Origin: QFOX01 sp033763655
GTDB taxonomy: Bacteria; Pseudomonadota; Alphaproteobacteria; Rickettsiales; UBA3002
Reading direction: 5' to 3'
DNA length: 64,000 nt
Assembly (NCBI GenBank): GCA_033763655.1
Contig: JANRKD010000004.1
Span: 62,001 to 126,000, forward strand
The notes below the pieces were generated by a model. The model made no database searches. It saw nothing but the letters and a program-made list of their open reading frames with translations, and was not told where the DNA came from. A program made the position numbers and the translations under genes. Below, piece after piece: positions 8,651-17,888 of this stretch (its first letter is position 1; each line of letters begins with the position of its first letter).

Positions 8651-8893
8651 CTACCGCCCCTGCGTGGTGGCAGCGCCACCCCGGCGCACCCGTCCGGCAG
8701 GTGTGGGGTCGTCTGCTTCAAACCCCGCCAACCCTTGCTCACGCGCATAGGCGTTGATCTCGTTTTCAATCCGCGCCGTCACCACCGGATTTTCGGGCGA
8801 TGCCCGCAATGCTGTAAAAGCACTGCGTACCTTAAGTAGCGCCCCTGCATTTTTGCTGAAATCAACCACACCACTACGCGGCTGACAATGCAC
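8651..8893 (-). CDS. Hypothetical protein or gene remnant, 80 aa
   Basis: The ORF begins with GTG and is unrecognised. The middle reads like a helical protein (VDFSKNAGALLKVRSAFTAL, then NPVVTARIENEINAYAREQGLAGF). It ends in a Gly/Arg-rich tail, and there is no clear ribosome-binding site. It lies between the IS630 element and the YHS gene and may be the 3' part of a disrupted gene. No function is proposed. Confidence 0.35.
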   Translation of the reverse strand: MHCQPRSGVVDFSKNAGALLKVRSAFTALRASPENPVVTARIENEINAYAREQGLAGFEADDPTPAGRVRRGGAATTQGR

Positions 8894-9010
8894 GGTGACG
8901 CGTGGTTAAAAGCACGATGGCATCACCCTGCCCCACCCCGCGCCGCGAGTCATGCTGCAGCGCCGAAATAAAGCGCAATCTTCACGTGAATGTCATAAAT
9001 CGGGGGATAA

Positions 9011-9045
9011 CAAAAAAATGGGCGCGCCGTTGCGGGCGCGCCCAT
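9011..9045 (-). terminator. Rho-independent terminator of the YHS gene
   Basis: Read on the minus strand, an 11-bp GC-rich hairpin (ATGGGCGCGCC arms, 5-base loop) is followed by a run of seven T's (9012-9018). It lies 25 bp after the YHS-domain stop codon. Confidence 0.88.
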
Positions 9046-9069
9046 GGTAGATAAACGGCAAAGTATCGG

Positions 9070-9525
9070 CTAGAGTGCGCTTGCGGCCGTGTTACGGATG
9101 GTTTTCCACTGCGCATCGCCTTTCTGGATGTTGCCGGGAATATCCTGGCGCCACATTTCGGTGATTTTCTGATCGAGGTTGAGGTACAGCTTGCCATCCA
9201 CCACTTTATAGACCAGCGGATCCCCGGCAAATTTTTTCCCCATCACCACGCCATAGGCGCAATATCCACCGTAAGCGGGGGCGTATTTGGCCGGATTGGC
9301 TTCGAACGCAGCTTTATTTTCCGTGCTGCTGAAAAGGTAGGTTGCGCCCTCGTAAACGGCGGCATGATGCCCGCTGCCGCGTTTCGGGCCACCGTCCTGC
9401 TGGTAGGATACCACATCATACCCCTGAACGGCCACCTGGCTGGTGGTATCCGCCGCCAGCGCCGTGCCCGATGATACGGACAGTAGCGCCGCCAGCGCGA
9501 GTAATAAAGATGCAACGCGTTTCAT
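9070..9525 (-). CDS. Exported YHS-domain protein
   Basis: This 151-residue protein has a signal peptide (MKRVASLLLALAALLSVSSG, cleavage near ALAAD). A YHS domain follows (VAVQGYDVVSYQQ, SGHHAAVYEGATYLFSS, FEANPAKYAPAYGGYCAYG). YHS domains are often linked to metal or redox proteins, but the role of the periplasmic single-domain form is poorly defined. The start at 9525 has AAGGAGAA in good position; the longer frame from 9633 lacks one. It is divergent from the TetR-type gene, with a candidate operator between them, so that regulator may control it. Confidence 0.87.
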   Translation of the reverse strand: MKRVASLLLALAALLSVSSGTALAADTTSQVAVQGYDVVSYQQDGGPKRGSGHHAAVYEGATYLFSSTENKAAFEANPAKYAPAYGGYCAYGVVMGKKFAGDPLVYKVVDGKLYLNLDQKITEMWRQDIPGNIQKGDAQWKTIRNTAASAL

Positions 9526-9633
9526 GGTTATTCTCCTTGTAAAATAATGATGTTTTAAGTTTTTTGCTCTCTGCCGCCACGCTGCCTGCGGTTTTTCACC
9601 ACACGGCAACTTCAGGCGACAAAAACCCTGCAT

Positions 9634-9651
9634 GTAAACTCATATGTTTAC
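9634..9651. promoter_or_regulatory. Candidate TetR-type operator palindrome
   Basis: GTAAAC-TCATAT-GTTTAC is a perfect palindrome in the intergenic region between the divergent YHS gene and the TetR-type gene. A second GGTAAAC starts at 9660 and a further TTTAC follows, so the region is enriched for the same half-site. TetR regulators typically bind such dyads near their own gene. Binding is inferred. Confidence 0.45.
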
Positions 9652-9742
9652 CAAAGTCGTGGTAAACTGAACTATTTACTATGTCAAGCGATTCCGTTAT
9701 GCTAGCCGTCTTGATGTTTCCGGTTTTGCGCCCCTCAAACCA

Positions 9743-10333
9743 ATGACGATGAAAACCATGCAGCACCACCCCCTGAGCAAACAGGACGAGATTATCCGTC
9801 AGGCCTATCCGATTCTGTATCGCCACGGCTTCCATGCCACCGGCATGGATCGCCTGCTTCAGGATTCTCGAATCTCGAAACGCACGCTGTATAAGCATTT
9901 TCGCTCGAAAGAAGCGCTGATTGTCGCCACTATCCAGCATTATCACCAACTCAGCCTGCAGGCGCTTGAGAAGGCGGCGGCCCAGCATCCCGGCCACCCC
10001 GCCGAAGCCCTGCTTGCCCTGTTCGACCTGAAAAAGCAGGCGATTGAATCGGGCGATTATTGGGGCTGCTTTGCCATCAACGCCAAACTCGAATATGAGG
10101 GAAAACACAGCGGCATCGAGCAGGCCTGCGCCGATTTTCTCAGCGACCTGAAAGCGTTTGTTGTCGGGCTATGCCGCAAAGCCGGCTACCGCCACCCCGA
10201 GGATATCGGAACACAAATCATGATTCAGCTCGAAGGCGTCACGGTCTATGGTCAGGTAACGCATGATGCATCGCTGGCAACCACCGCGAAGGAAATGGTG
10301 CGCAAACTCCTTCAGGATGCCGTGCTGCATTAG
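9743..10333 (+). CDS. TetR/AcrR-family transcriptional regulator
   Basis: This 196-residue protein has an N-terminal TetR HTH. The helices are KQDEIIRQAYPILYRHGFHA, then GMDRLLQDSRISKRTLYKHFRSKEAL at about residues 34-60, followed by an all-helical ligand domain containing GDYWGCFAINAKLEYEG. Starts at 9743, 9749 and 9758 are all possible, with no clear ribosome site. It ends 6 bp before the 924-residue Nudix/Ham1-like gene, so the two are probably co-transcribed even though the downstream genes are clearly more A/T-rich. It is divergent from the YHS gene. Confidence 0.9.
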   Translation: MTMKTMQHHPLSKQDEIIRQAYPILYRHGFHATGMDRLLQDSRISKRTLYKHFRSKEALIVATIQHYHQLSLQALEKAAAQHPGHPAEALLALFDLKKQAIESGDYWGCFAINAKLEYEGKHSGIEQACADFLSDLKAFVVGLCRKAGYRHPEDIGTQIMIQLEGVTVYGQVTHDASLATTAKEMVRKLLQDAVLH

Positions 10334-10339
10334 GGGATT

Positions 10340-13114
10340 ATGGCAAGTGCGGAGCAGTTGATTATTGAGGGATATCGGCAGGCGGTGACCACCATTGTTA
10401 CCGCTTGCGATGAACAAGGGAATACGTATGTATTACTTGGTCGACCTGACCCACGTTATCGTGACCGGGAAGGAAAATGTTTGCAGGGAGAAAAGCTTGC
10501 GGTTGGTCCTTACCAGTTCATCGGTGGGCAAATCGACACCTCGATGGCGAAACGGCTCATTCCTACCTTAGCTACTAGTAATGTCATTGATCGTCTTGAT
10601 AACCGTGTGCGGGGTGCTGCGCTGCGCGAATTAATGGAAGAAGCTTCGTTTGATCCGGCGCTCATTAGTGAAAATGCCTCGTTAGATTATGTAGGCGATG
10701 TGAAAAGGGAAGGCCGCTATGCTAATCAACAAATTCATTACCTTCGCCTTCATTTAGGAACATTCTCAAAAGATCGTCTTCATCACGTGGCTGAAAGTTT
10801 TGCACCTACTGATGATATGATCATGACAAGTTTTATTGGCATACACCACATCCGCAAAGATGCTGCAGGAAGACTCGCCATAAAACCTGCCGATGGCGTA
10901 ACAAAAATTAAAACTGATTTTGCAGGTTTTCCCGAATTAGCAGCATGGGATGCCAGCTATGAAACAGCATTGGTTGCGGCAGTGGGTGATGCGGCAACTG
11001 AGGCTGCTATTAAAAAGGAACAGCAAGTATATCATGCTATCCACGATACAATTCGCGGCCTGCAGGGTGTTGATGAAGGTTCTTTGGCTCTGGATGTAAA
11101 TGTAAGTATGTATACACCTCCCGACGTAAAGGTTTTCTCCGATGAGAAAATGTTGGAGTTTGCTTTGGGAGATAGAGCGGTAGACATAGGCACGCCGGAT
11201 GAAATTCCTTTCGATCTTTCCCGCCGCTTTATGTTTATTACCGATAATCCGCGCAAAATACGAGAGTATAAGCAGCAATTCAGCCAATATGGCGTGGGTG
11301 TGGCGACAATGCCCTGGGAAGACGACCAGGATGCTTTATTAGCACAAATAAAATCTACGCTTTTTGATCCAAGTCAGCCTAAAGAATCTCAAAAAGGAAA
11401 GCCGCGTTTTGTGCTGAATGAATGGAGTGATCTTTATAATGCTGAGACGGGTGAAATGAGCACTCGCAGTACAGATAAAGAAGCCGTCTATAATCAATCT
11501 AATTTAGTCGTATATTACTTGGATGAAAAAGGTGAATTACAAACAGAAAACTACCAGGCACGTGTTGATGGTTATCTCGATCTAAGCCGCCGCGAGACGC
11601 AGAAAACAGGCGTGTTCAACTGGGATGATAAATTTGTAAATTCCAATACTGGCCTTACCTATCATGAATCAGAGCCGCGTTGGGGTAAATGCTCGGCACG
11701 CCACTTGGTGATGTCAGATTTTATTCAACGTCACTTATTCTATGATCAAAGAAAAGAGCTTAATTTTGGCATCAAGACGCAAGAAGAAACAATAGATTTT
11801 GCACATTCCGTGGCTGAAGATGTTGCCGTAGATCCGTTAATACAAGGTAATCGGCATCTCAGTGAATGGGGCTTAGATCGCTTTATTGCGCACATGCTAA
11901 ATGATGGGGTGCATGCTAGGGCCGCCATCAATCGCCGCGAAAAAACCTATCACGCACCTGGTCTTAATGCAGGTGTAACGAATGTCGCTAAACCTGATCC
12001 AATCCATGAGGGCGTCTATCGTTTTCATGATTATATGCACCAATTTGTTGCCAATATTACCGATTTAGTTCCGACAGGAAATTTCAGTGCTGCGAATAAA
12101 AAAGTCTATCACTCCGCACGCATGATGAGCGAAGCCATGACTCTTATAATGGCCGATATGTTGTTTGTAGATGGATTAAAGAAATCGGGCATAGAATATG
12201 ATTACACGCGCCGCCTAGTGCATCCCCTGTATGAGGCTTTGGACATTCCAGGAAGTACCACACAAGAACAGCTGGCAAATCTGCTGTGGGCAAGCATTAA
12301 TTATACCTTACTGGCGGATGATAGTTTGTTTCGCGCCATGTTAAAGCCTGGAGAAGAATCAGCACAAGCATTGGAAACCTTTATGGCCCCGTATAGCCGC
12401 TTTTTTGTGGGTGATCATCGCTGGACCGATGCTAATTTTGATAATATGGCCAAGCAAGCAGAAGTGTTCCGTAGCTGGCATTCGCTAGTAGGGGAGGAGT
12501 TATTTATGCGCGCGAAACTCACCACCATGGATGGTCTTACTAAGCGCGTAGAAGATAAAGGAACGGATATGGAATCCTATGCGGCAATAGTAAGAGCCGT
12601 GTTCGATGAGGTGATGCAATCGCATATACTGCCTTGCCTTACTCAGCCTCCAGAAAATACATCGACTGTAGAGCGCACTTCGAATGCTTTTCGCCGTTGG
12701 ATGATAGGTCAGGCGGCCTTTTATGCGCGTTATAGCGACGTAGCGGACGTGCATGAACGAGGTGAGGCGATGATGGCTACCCTACGTTCTAAGGAGCATT
12801 TTTCAGCAGAGGATATCGCCGCGTTACGCAAACAATTTGCAGAAGATGTGGATGTGGTACATAAAGCGCAGGTAATTACGCACGATGATCAGCGTATTTT
12901 TGAGCAAATTTACCCAATATTTCCTCCATTTTACTTACCCGCCTATGCCCGGGAAAGTAACGACATTAAGGGCACCGTTGAGCGTATCTTTGGACCTTTA
13001 CCAGAAGCAAAAGTGGCATTGCCGGAAACAATAAGCCCCTCTACCACGATGCATAGGGGGGACGCGCGTATTGAGGGTGGACCAGAAACAGAATTAGACA
13101 GGAGAATGGGATGA
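10340..13114 (+). CDS. Multidomain Nudix + Ham1/ITPase-like protein, 924 aa, uncharacterised
   Basis: Residues about 15-200 form a Nudix-like domain with FIGGQID and RELMEEASF (96-104). This matches the GG...REUXEE core, but with roughly 19 extra residues between the halves. Residues about 296-470 resemble Ham1/RdgB/ITPA NTP pyrophosphatases: FITDNPRKIREY (cf. T-N-x-x-K-x-x-E), GVFNWDDKF (cf. GFGWDxxF), TGLTYHE and WGKCSARH (cf. K..SHR). The remaining 450 or so residues are helical and unrecognised, with a notable YRFHDYMHQF (561-570). AGGGGATT precedes the ATG. It overlaps the next gene by 4 bp. Codon use is A/T-richer than the flanks, suggesting acquisition. A role in modified-nucleotide hydrolysis is inferred, not shown. 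Confidence 0.8.
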   Translation: MASAEQLIIEGYRQAVTTIVTACDEQGNTYVLLGRPDPRYRDREGKCLQGEKLAVGPYQFIGGQIDTSMAKRLIPTLATSNVIDRLDNRVRGAALRELMEEASFDPALISENASLDYVGDVKREGRYANQQIHYLRLHLGTFSKDRLHHVAESFAPTDDMIMTSFIGIHHIRKDAAGRLAIKPADGVTKIKTDFAGFPELAAWDASYETALVAAVGDAATEAAIKKEQQVYHAIHDTIRGLQGVDEGSLALDVNVSMYTPPDVKVFSDEKMLEFALGDRAVDIGTPDEIPFDLSRRFMFITDNPRKIREYKQQFSQYGVGVATMPWEDDQDALLAQIKSTLFDPSQPKESQKGKPRFVLNEWSDLYNAETGEMSTRSTDKEAVYNQSNLVVYYLDEKGELQTENYQARVDGYLDLSRRETQKTGVFNWDDKFVNSNTGLTYHESEPRWGKCSARHLVMSDFIQRHLFYDQRKELNFGIKTQEETIDFAHSVAEDVAVDPLIQGNRHLSEWGLDRFIAHMLNDGVHARAAINRREKTYHAPGLNAGVTNVAKPDPIHEGVYRFHDYMHQFVANITDLVPTGNFSAANKKVYHSARMMSEAMTLIMADMLFVDGLKKSGIEYDYTRRLVHPLYEALDIPGSTTQEQLANLLWASINYTLLADDSLFRAMLKPGEESAQALETFMAPYSRFFVGDHRWTDANFDNMAKQAEVFRSWHSLVGEELFMRAKLTTMDGLTKRVEDKGTDMESYAAIVRAVFDEVMQSHILPCLTQPPENTSTVERTSNAFRRWMIGQAAFYARYSDVADVHERGEAMMATLRSKEHFSAEDIAALRKQFAEDVDVVHKAQVITHDDQRIFEQIYPIFPPFYLPAYARESNDIKGTVERIFGPLPEAKVALPETISPSTTMHRGDARIEGGPETELDRRMG

Positions 13115-14082
13115 GCGAATTCGTACGTAGAATTGAAGGAGTAAATTATATCGATGCGGAGCGCTTATGGGCCAGTATCGAAGGTGTGCCTTTAGCAGAT
13201 AGGCTAAGGCAGCTCATGATTAATGCAGGCGTTGCCTTTTTTGATGAAGGAAAAAGAGCAGTAAAGGAACCAATCGTAGGCATTAGTGGTTTGGGCGGAT
13301 TTCCTATTCATTTTGACGAGACCACACCTGAAGGAAAAATTCGTGTTGGTATTGCGGAGGGAACTCCGGAGCAGCATTTTAATGAATTAAAAAAGACGAG
13401 AGGATTTGCCGGGTTTATTACTACTGCAAATTCTGGAGATAAAAGCCCAGAGGCCATGGATGACATGACCACACGGCTGGGTCATGCCTCTAAACTGCGC
13501 ACCACCATGCTGGATACCATGTTTATTGGTTATTCCGGTGGGATTGAGCCTAACTTTGGCCGTTTATATAAATATGCCACGCATCTTGGCGTGACCACCT
13601 TCGCGCGCATCGCAGCGCAAAGCGCGCCACCTATTGCTGTACAAGACCCAGCGTATGTCGATGTAGCTCTAGCAGCCTATGAAGCGTTAAAGGGCATTAT
13701 CACTGGCCAGGTATTACCCAAAGACCGTGCCGAACGGCTTGATGCGCTGGAAGATATCAACGGGCTTTTGCCTAAAAATGCAGCCTTAGCCTGCATGGTA
13801 GATGCGGATCTTAATACCTGGCGCATGATGATGAGTATTCTTTCCGATAAAGGGCAAGAGCGCGCCTGGCACGGCGTTATGGCGCTATTGAACGACCAGC
13901 TTTTTGCACTTTTCCCTGAGCATTTCAAACACAGCTCCGCCCATGGTTATGAAATGCCGGCACATTTACCTTCCCATGCCGAATGGTCAGCAAAAAGAGG
14001 GGCTGTGCCAACAGTGATAGATACGAGTAGGACACAAATGAATGAAGGGCCCGCAAGAGGTACAAATGCAGAAAAACAGTAG
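13111..14082 (+). CDS. Uncharacterised protein partnered with the Nudix/Ham1-like gene, 323 aa
   Basis: No family is recognised. It begins MSEFVRRIEGVNYIDAERLW. The middle has alternating hydrophobic strands and Gly-rich turns (IVGISGLGGFPIHFDE, RGFAGFITTANSGDKS, FIGYSGGIEPNFGRLYKYA) that would suit a Rossmann-like or TIM-like alpha/beta fold, but this is only an impression. The C-terminus is low in structure. Its ATG overlaps the upstream stop (ATGA) and AGGAGAA lies just before, so the two are translationally coupled. The shared A/T-rich composition supports a single acquired cassette. Confidence 0.75.
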   Translation: MSEFVRRIEGVNYIDAERLWASIEGVPLADRLRQLMINAGVAFFDEGKRAVKEPIVGISGLGGFPIHFDETTPEGKIRVGIAEGTPEQHFNELKKTRGFAGFITTANSGDKSPEAMDDMTTRLGHASKLRTTMLDTMFIGYSGGIEPNFGRLYKYATHLGVTTFARIAAQSAPPIAVQDPAYVDVALAAYEALKGIITGQVLPKDRAERLDALEDINGLLPKNAALACMVDADLNTWRMMMSILSDKGQERAWHGVMALLNDQLFALFPEHFKHSSAHGYEMPAHLPSHAEWSAKRGAVPTVIDTSRTQMNEGPARGTNAEKQ

Positions 14083-14344
14083 TAAAAATTGGCACAGTAA
14101 AGTTAAAGAAAAGAATGATCGGCTTTATCACCTGTCGCAAACATTTTCCGATGGCCGTGTGGCGTATTATTATGTGCTGATCGACCCGCCAAAAGAAGCG
14201 GCATTCCTAAAAGAATTCAAAAGTAAGAAAGGTACATTCGAGCTTACCAGTTATGGGAAGCTCGTTGCTTCTGGCTGGGGCACCCCTCCTGTTGCGCTCG
14301 CGCAAGAAATGCAAAGAACCTACGCGCTAAAAGCAAGTATGTAG
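14066..14344 (+). CDS. Small uncharacterised protein, third gene of the Nudix/Ham1 cluster
   Basis: This 92-residue protein is basic at the N-terminus (MQKNSSKNWHSKVKEKNDRL). A compact alpha/beta segment follows (VAYYYVLIDPPKEAAFLKEF, then FELTSYGKLVASGWG, PPVALAQEM). The start at 14066 lies inside the end of the upstream gene, with AGAGGT 5 bp before it; a longer start at 14042 is less well supported. No family is recognised. Tight overlap suggests a complex or regulatory partner of the two upstream proteins. About 160 bp of non-coding DNA follows before the convergent operon. Confidence 0.6.
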   Translation: MQKNSSKNWHSKVKEKNDRLYHLSQTFSDGRVAYYYVLIDPPKEAAFLKEFKSKKGTFELTSYGKLVASGWGTPPVALAQEMQRTYALKASM

Positions 14345-14502
14345 AAGCATAAATGTTCGACGAGATTAGAGTTTTGAACCTGAATCCAAATAAATAAAGC
14401 CAAGAAACACCACAAGATATCTCTGCGATACCTTCGCAAGATTTAGTCTTGTCTCACTGGTCGGCCTTAGTGGACGGGTTCAGAACCCAGGCCAACTTAC
14501 GA

Positions 14503-14757
14503 CTAATCGTTTTGTCCTTGCCAGTCAATGATTTGATAAAGCGTGCGGCTTGATCTATTTTTGCCGAAACAACTTTTGAGGCAAAAATGAAAACGACAAG
14601 TCACGCCCCGTTCGAGGGAGAATGCTTTCTTTGAACCACGTTTCTTTTTTGTATTTGTTTTAGAGCGTATCCCTTCCAAATATTGAAGCATCTCGTCTTT
14701 TGTATATATACGCCAAGCTGCTACATCTAAGCACGACAGATTGAGGTCTTTTCTCAT
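14503..14757 (-). CDS. Small basic ORF, last gene of the defence operon
   Basis: This 84-residue protein is rich in Lys, Arg and Ser (RSKTNTKKKRGSKKAF) with three Cys residues. Its ATG overlaps the HamB-like stop by 4 bp (ATGA), which argues for translation in the same operon. No known family is recognised, and Hachiman as described needs only HamA and HamB. It could be a truncated remnant of another gene. Confidence 0.45.
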   Translation of the reverse strand: MRKDLNLSCLDVAAWRIYTKDEMLQYLEGIRSKTNTKKKRGSKKAFSLERGVTCRFHFCLKSCFGKNRSSRTLYQIIDWQGQND

Positions 14758-17700
14758 ACAATTAGTCCTGCCAGGCAGCTCTGAAAATACTTAGGATACC
14801 CTTCGAGAATTTGACTAACAGCTTGCCGTTGCTCTGTGAGCTGCAAAATTGTTGCTGAACGTGTTAAGGGGGAATTACCAATAATATTGCTGAGACTCTG
14901 CGCTACCACACGGTCAGCAAACCCACATTCATAAAGTGCTATTGCCGATGTATTCGGAAGCCCGTATTTGAATCTCTTATGGAGTTCGCCGAGATGCTCG
15001 ACTAGCGTTTGTGCCTTCTCATCATCGGTATCGTATGATGCAAGCAAGTCAGCGATTGCTCCGATTTGGAGGGCACCATCATATCCAAATGCTCCCTCGC
15101 AAAGATCAACGATATGTTCAACTGTGAGCTTTCTCTTTTTTGTACCCCAGATAATTTTTACGTCCTTCTGATTCAAGTTACTTAAAATGACATCAAATGA
15201 TGCGCCATTTATCCACCATGATGCTGCCTCTAATATCACTTCTGGTTTGTCTATCTTCTGAAATGTATTGTTTTCGATCCCCTCTGATATTACTGGCCAA
15301 AGAATTTTTAATAGATTCTCGTGGGAATCACTTTGCTTTAATATCTCGAATTTCTCTGCAACCCATTTTTCTAGCTGAAGATTTGCCGTCACCCCCTGCA
15401 ATGTTCGTGCGAACACCCTGCGACGCTCGGCATCTGGTACTGTAGAGCGAATATGTGCTGCAAGAATACCAAAGAGTTCGACTAGCTGTTTTTTCTGGTC
15501 GTCGGAAACGAGTGCATATGCCAGAGTACCTTCGGCAAGATTTTGAGAATGACTGTCTTCCGCTGACTCCTCCCAATGTGCCATAAGATAAGATTCTATC
15601 GCTGCAAATATTTTGAACTTTCTGTGTGCTTGGCTAATGAGCGCATCAGCCGTAATGTCTGAATCAGCACTATCGTTGGCAAATGTAATCAGCGCATCCT
15701 GCAACCCTGTTTTATCACTAACATACCATTGAGCGAGTTTTACTAAATCTATTTGTGCAACCGCACGCTTCCCATTTTTGCTTTTGAATGGATCAAATAA
15801 TCTTTGAATGGAGCTGGCGACAGGTTCAGAATTTTCGTGGTTCAGCAGCTTTTGTGCTTGAGGCCAACGCCACCAATCTTTTTTACTACTTTTACCATCA
15901 TATATTTTGGGATCAGCAAACAGAATGGTTCCCTCAACATGCATTCCTGCGCGTCCTGCGCGACCAATTAAATTATGGAAATCTCTAACTTTTATCTCTT
16001 CAATGCCTTGGTAAACACTTGTAACAATAAGATACTTAATCGGCAGATTTACGCCTTGAGCAAGCGTTGATGTGCATACGATAAATTTCGCATCCCCATC
16101 TTTCATTGCATACTCAACGGCAAGTCTGATCCCGTGTGGGGTGTTGCTATTATGACTTAAAATTCCTAGTGCGGTTGCCTTCGACAACACTGCATTAGTA
16201 CCAAGGTTTTCACCGTAGAGCTTTGCTAATTTATTTATCTCTTCTTTGTTGGAATTTTCTAATGGAGTTGGAATAGATAGATCTCTGTCATAGGCATCAA
16301 CAATTTCTGTGCATATTCCAGATACGGTATCTTTTCGACCGCAAAAGACAGCCACACTTCCTTGGCTAACGAGTTTAAGACCCAAATATAACGCTATACT
16401 GTTGCTATCACTTTTTTTCGGAAATGGGCGACCTTTCCCTTTGCCGCCTTTTTTAAGTGTTTGCTGATATACAAGGCGAGGCACATAAAAATCCTCAGTT
16501 TCGAGTGCATCTTCCTCCATGAAATGGAGTTGACCTAAAGATTTACTCCACCCTGTGAAAGCAACACGACGCTGCATAGGCGATAGATTAAGACCTGTTG
16601 CAATCGTTGGGTTCTCACCAAGTAGCCATGATCCTATAGCTTCTGCATTGCTGATAACGGCGGAAATTAACACTGTCTGGGCATCCTTTGGAATGCGCCG
16701 TTTAAGCGAGGTCAAGAGAAGTTCATAAGTAACACCTCGTGTACCGCTATCAAACTGATGTCCCTCATCATAAATTATAAGGCCAATAGAGTCTGCCAGT
16801 TCGGGGGTATGTCGCAGCACATACAGCAACTTCTCTGGTGTAACGATCAATATCCTCTTCTGTACTAAAATTTCAAAATTTTCAGATAGGAGAAATTCAA
16901 AATCAAAGTCAGGTTGCAGCACATCTGTAAGTTCATCTACTGAAACGCTCTCATTTCGAAATGCCTCTTTGAATGCATCGCTAATCTCATGGCAAAGTGC
17001 CCGAAAAGGGGCAACTATAACAGCCAGGGAGGTTCGACCAGCTATGAAGGAACTCCTAATCACCAACTCTGTTGCGCGTGTTTTGCCAGCACTGGTTGGC
17101 ATCTGTACGATGGCCGATGCACCAGCATATACTTCCTTTTCTCCAAGAAGTTGTTGAGAAGGCCAGAGTTCCTGTAGAAAATCTCTTTTCCTCAGAGCAT
17201 CCACCCACTTGTTTTCTGGTAGTTTTGAATAAAGAGGCAAGCAACGCCTAGCGGAATTCTGGATTCGGAGCTGAATCAGGGCAGCGCAGATGTCTACAAA
17301 CAGCAACTGACGCGGTGAACCACGATCATATCCTGCTTTTCGAAGTTTTAATGCGCTACTCAAGCATTTATCTGGATCAACGATTCCAGTGTAGTAACCC
17401 GCAAGGGCAGTCGCACATTCTTGTATTTCTTTTGCAAATGCCCCCTCTATTGCTACCGTAAACGCACCTCGTGCCCCAAGTAATAGCCATAGAAGCAGAT
17501 GTTCTAAACCGCATCCTTCAAGATCGAGTGTATCAGCAGAAACCTTCCTTGCGAGGACAATAGAGCTACCAGGCACATGACTTAAGTAGAAAGCGGCTGA
17601 TGCCAAAAGAAGTAAATAAGCATCCGTATCATCTCGAAACTTACCTTCAAGATATGCGTTAAAAAAGCGTGCAGAAAATTCAAGATTATTGCTTTCTTCG

Positions 17701-17888
17701 TCAGGAGACACTTCAGTCCGATTGATACGGGCAGCTGTTTCACCAAGCATTCCAATTGTCAGAGAGAAGAGTTCTGCAGGGTCGCCTTTCAGCTCAATAT
17801 GGGCTTCGGGTGGCACGGAGTACTCAAACATCTTCGCTTGGGATTGAGTGATTTTGAGAACAGTTTGAGATTTCTTTTTAGGCTTCAT
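14754..17888 (-). CDS. hamB: HamB-like superfamily 2 helicase (Hachiman defence)
   Basis: This is a Ski2-like DExH helicase of about 1044 residues. Motif I is MPTSAGKTRATE, motif II is YDEGHQF, motif III is SAVISNA, a Ski2-type STLAQGVNLP precedes motif VI, and motif VI is HNLIGRAGRAG. Large N- and C-terminal regions flank the helicase core. Immediately upstream is a HamA-like DUF1837 nuclease, the pairing that defines Hachiman anti-phage systems, in which HamB controls DNA degradation by HamA. The ATG at 17888 follows AGAGGG and overlaps the hamA stop by 11 bp; an upstream start at 17918 would deepen the overlap. Assignment rests on motifs and neighbour. Confidence 0.82.
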   Translation of the reverse strand: MKPKKKSQTVLKITQSQAKMFEYSVPPEAHIELKGDPAELFSLTIGMLGETAARINRTEVSPDEESNNLEFSARFFNAYLEGKFRDDTDAYLLLLASAAFYLSHVPGSSIVLARKVSADTLDLEGCGLEHLLLWLLLGARGAFTVAIEGAFAKEIQECATALAGYYTGIVDPDKCLSSALKLRKAGYDRGSPRQLLFVDICAALIQLRIQNSARRCLPLYSKLPENKWVDALRKRDFLQELWPSQQLLGEKEVYAGASAIVQMPTSAGKTRATELVIRSSFIAGRTSLAVIVAPFRALCHEISDAFKEAFRNESVSVDELTDVLQPDFDFEFLLSENFEILVQKRILIVTPEKLLYVLRHTPELADSIGLIIYDEGHQFDSGTRGVTYELLLTSLKRRIPKDAQTVLISAVISNAEAIGSWLLGENPTIATGLNLSPMQRRVAFTGWSKSLGQLHFMEEDALETEDFYVPRLVYQQTLKKGGKGKGRPFPKKSDSNSIALYLGLKLVSQGSVAVFCGRKDTVSGICTEIVDAYDRDLSIPTPLENSNKEEINKLAKLYGENLGTNAVLSKATALGILSHNSNTPHGIRLAVEYAMKDGDAKFIVCTSTLAQGVNLPIKYLIVTSVYQGIEEIKVRDFHNLIGRAGRAGMHVEGTILFADPKIYDGKSSKKDWWRWPQAQKLLNHENSEPVASSIQRLFDPFKSKNGKRAVAQIDLVKLAQWYVSDKTGLQDALITFANDSADSDITADALISQAHRKFKIFAAIESYLMAHWEESAEDSHSQNLAEGTLAYALVSDDQKKQLVELFGILAAHIRSTVPDAERRRVFARTLQGVTANLQLEKWVAEKFEILKQSDSHENLLKILWPVISEGIENNTFQKIDKPEVILEAASWWINGASFDVILSNLNQKDVKIIWGTKKRKLTVEHIVDLCEGAFGYDGALQIGAIADLLASYDTDDEKAQTLVEHLGELHKRFKYGLPNTSAIALYECGFADRVVAQSLSNIIGNSPLTRSATILQLTEQRQAVSQILEGYPKYFQSCLAGLIV

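Noticed and set aside
9596..10108. Minus-strand frame opposite the TetR gene
   Set aside because: It overlaps a clear TetR domain and the intergenic operator, with no family features.
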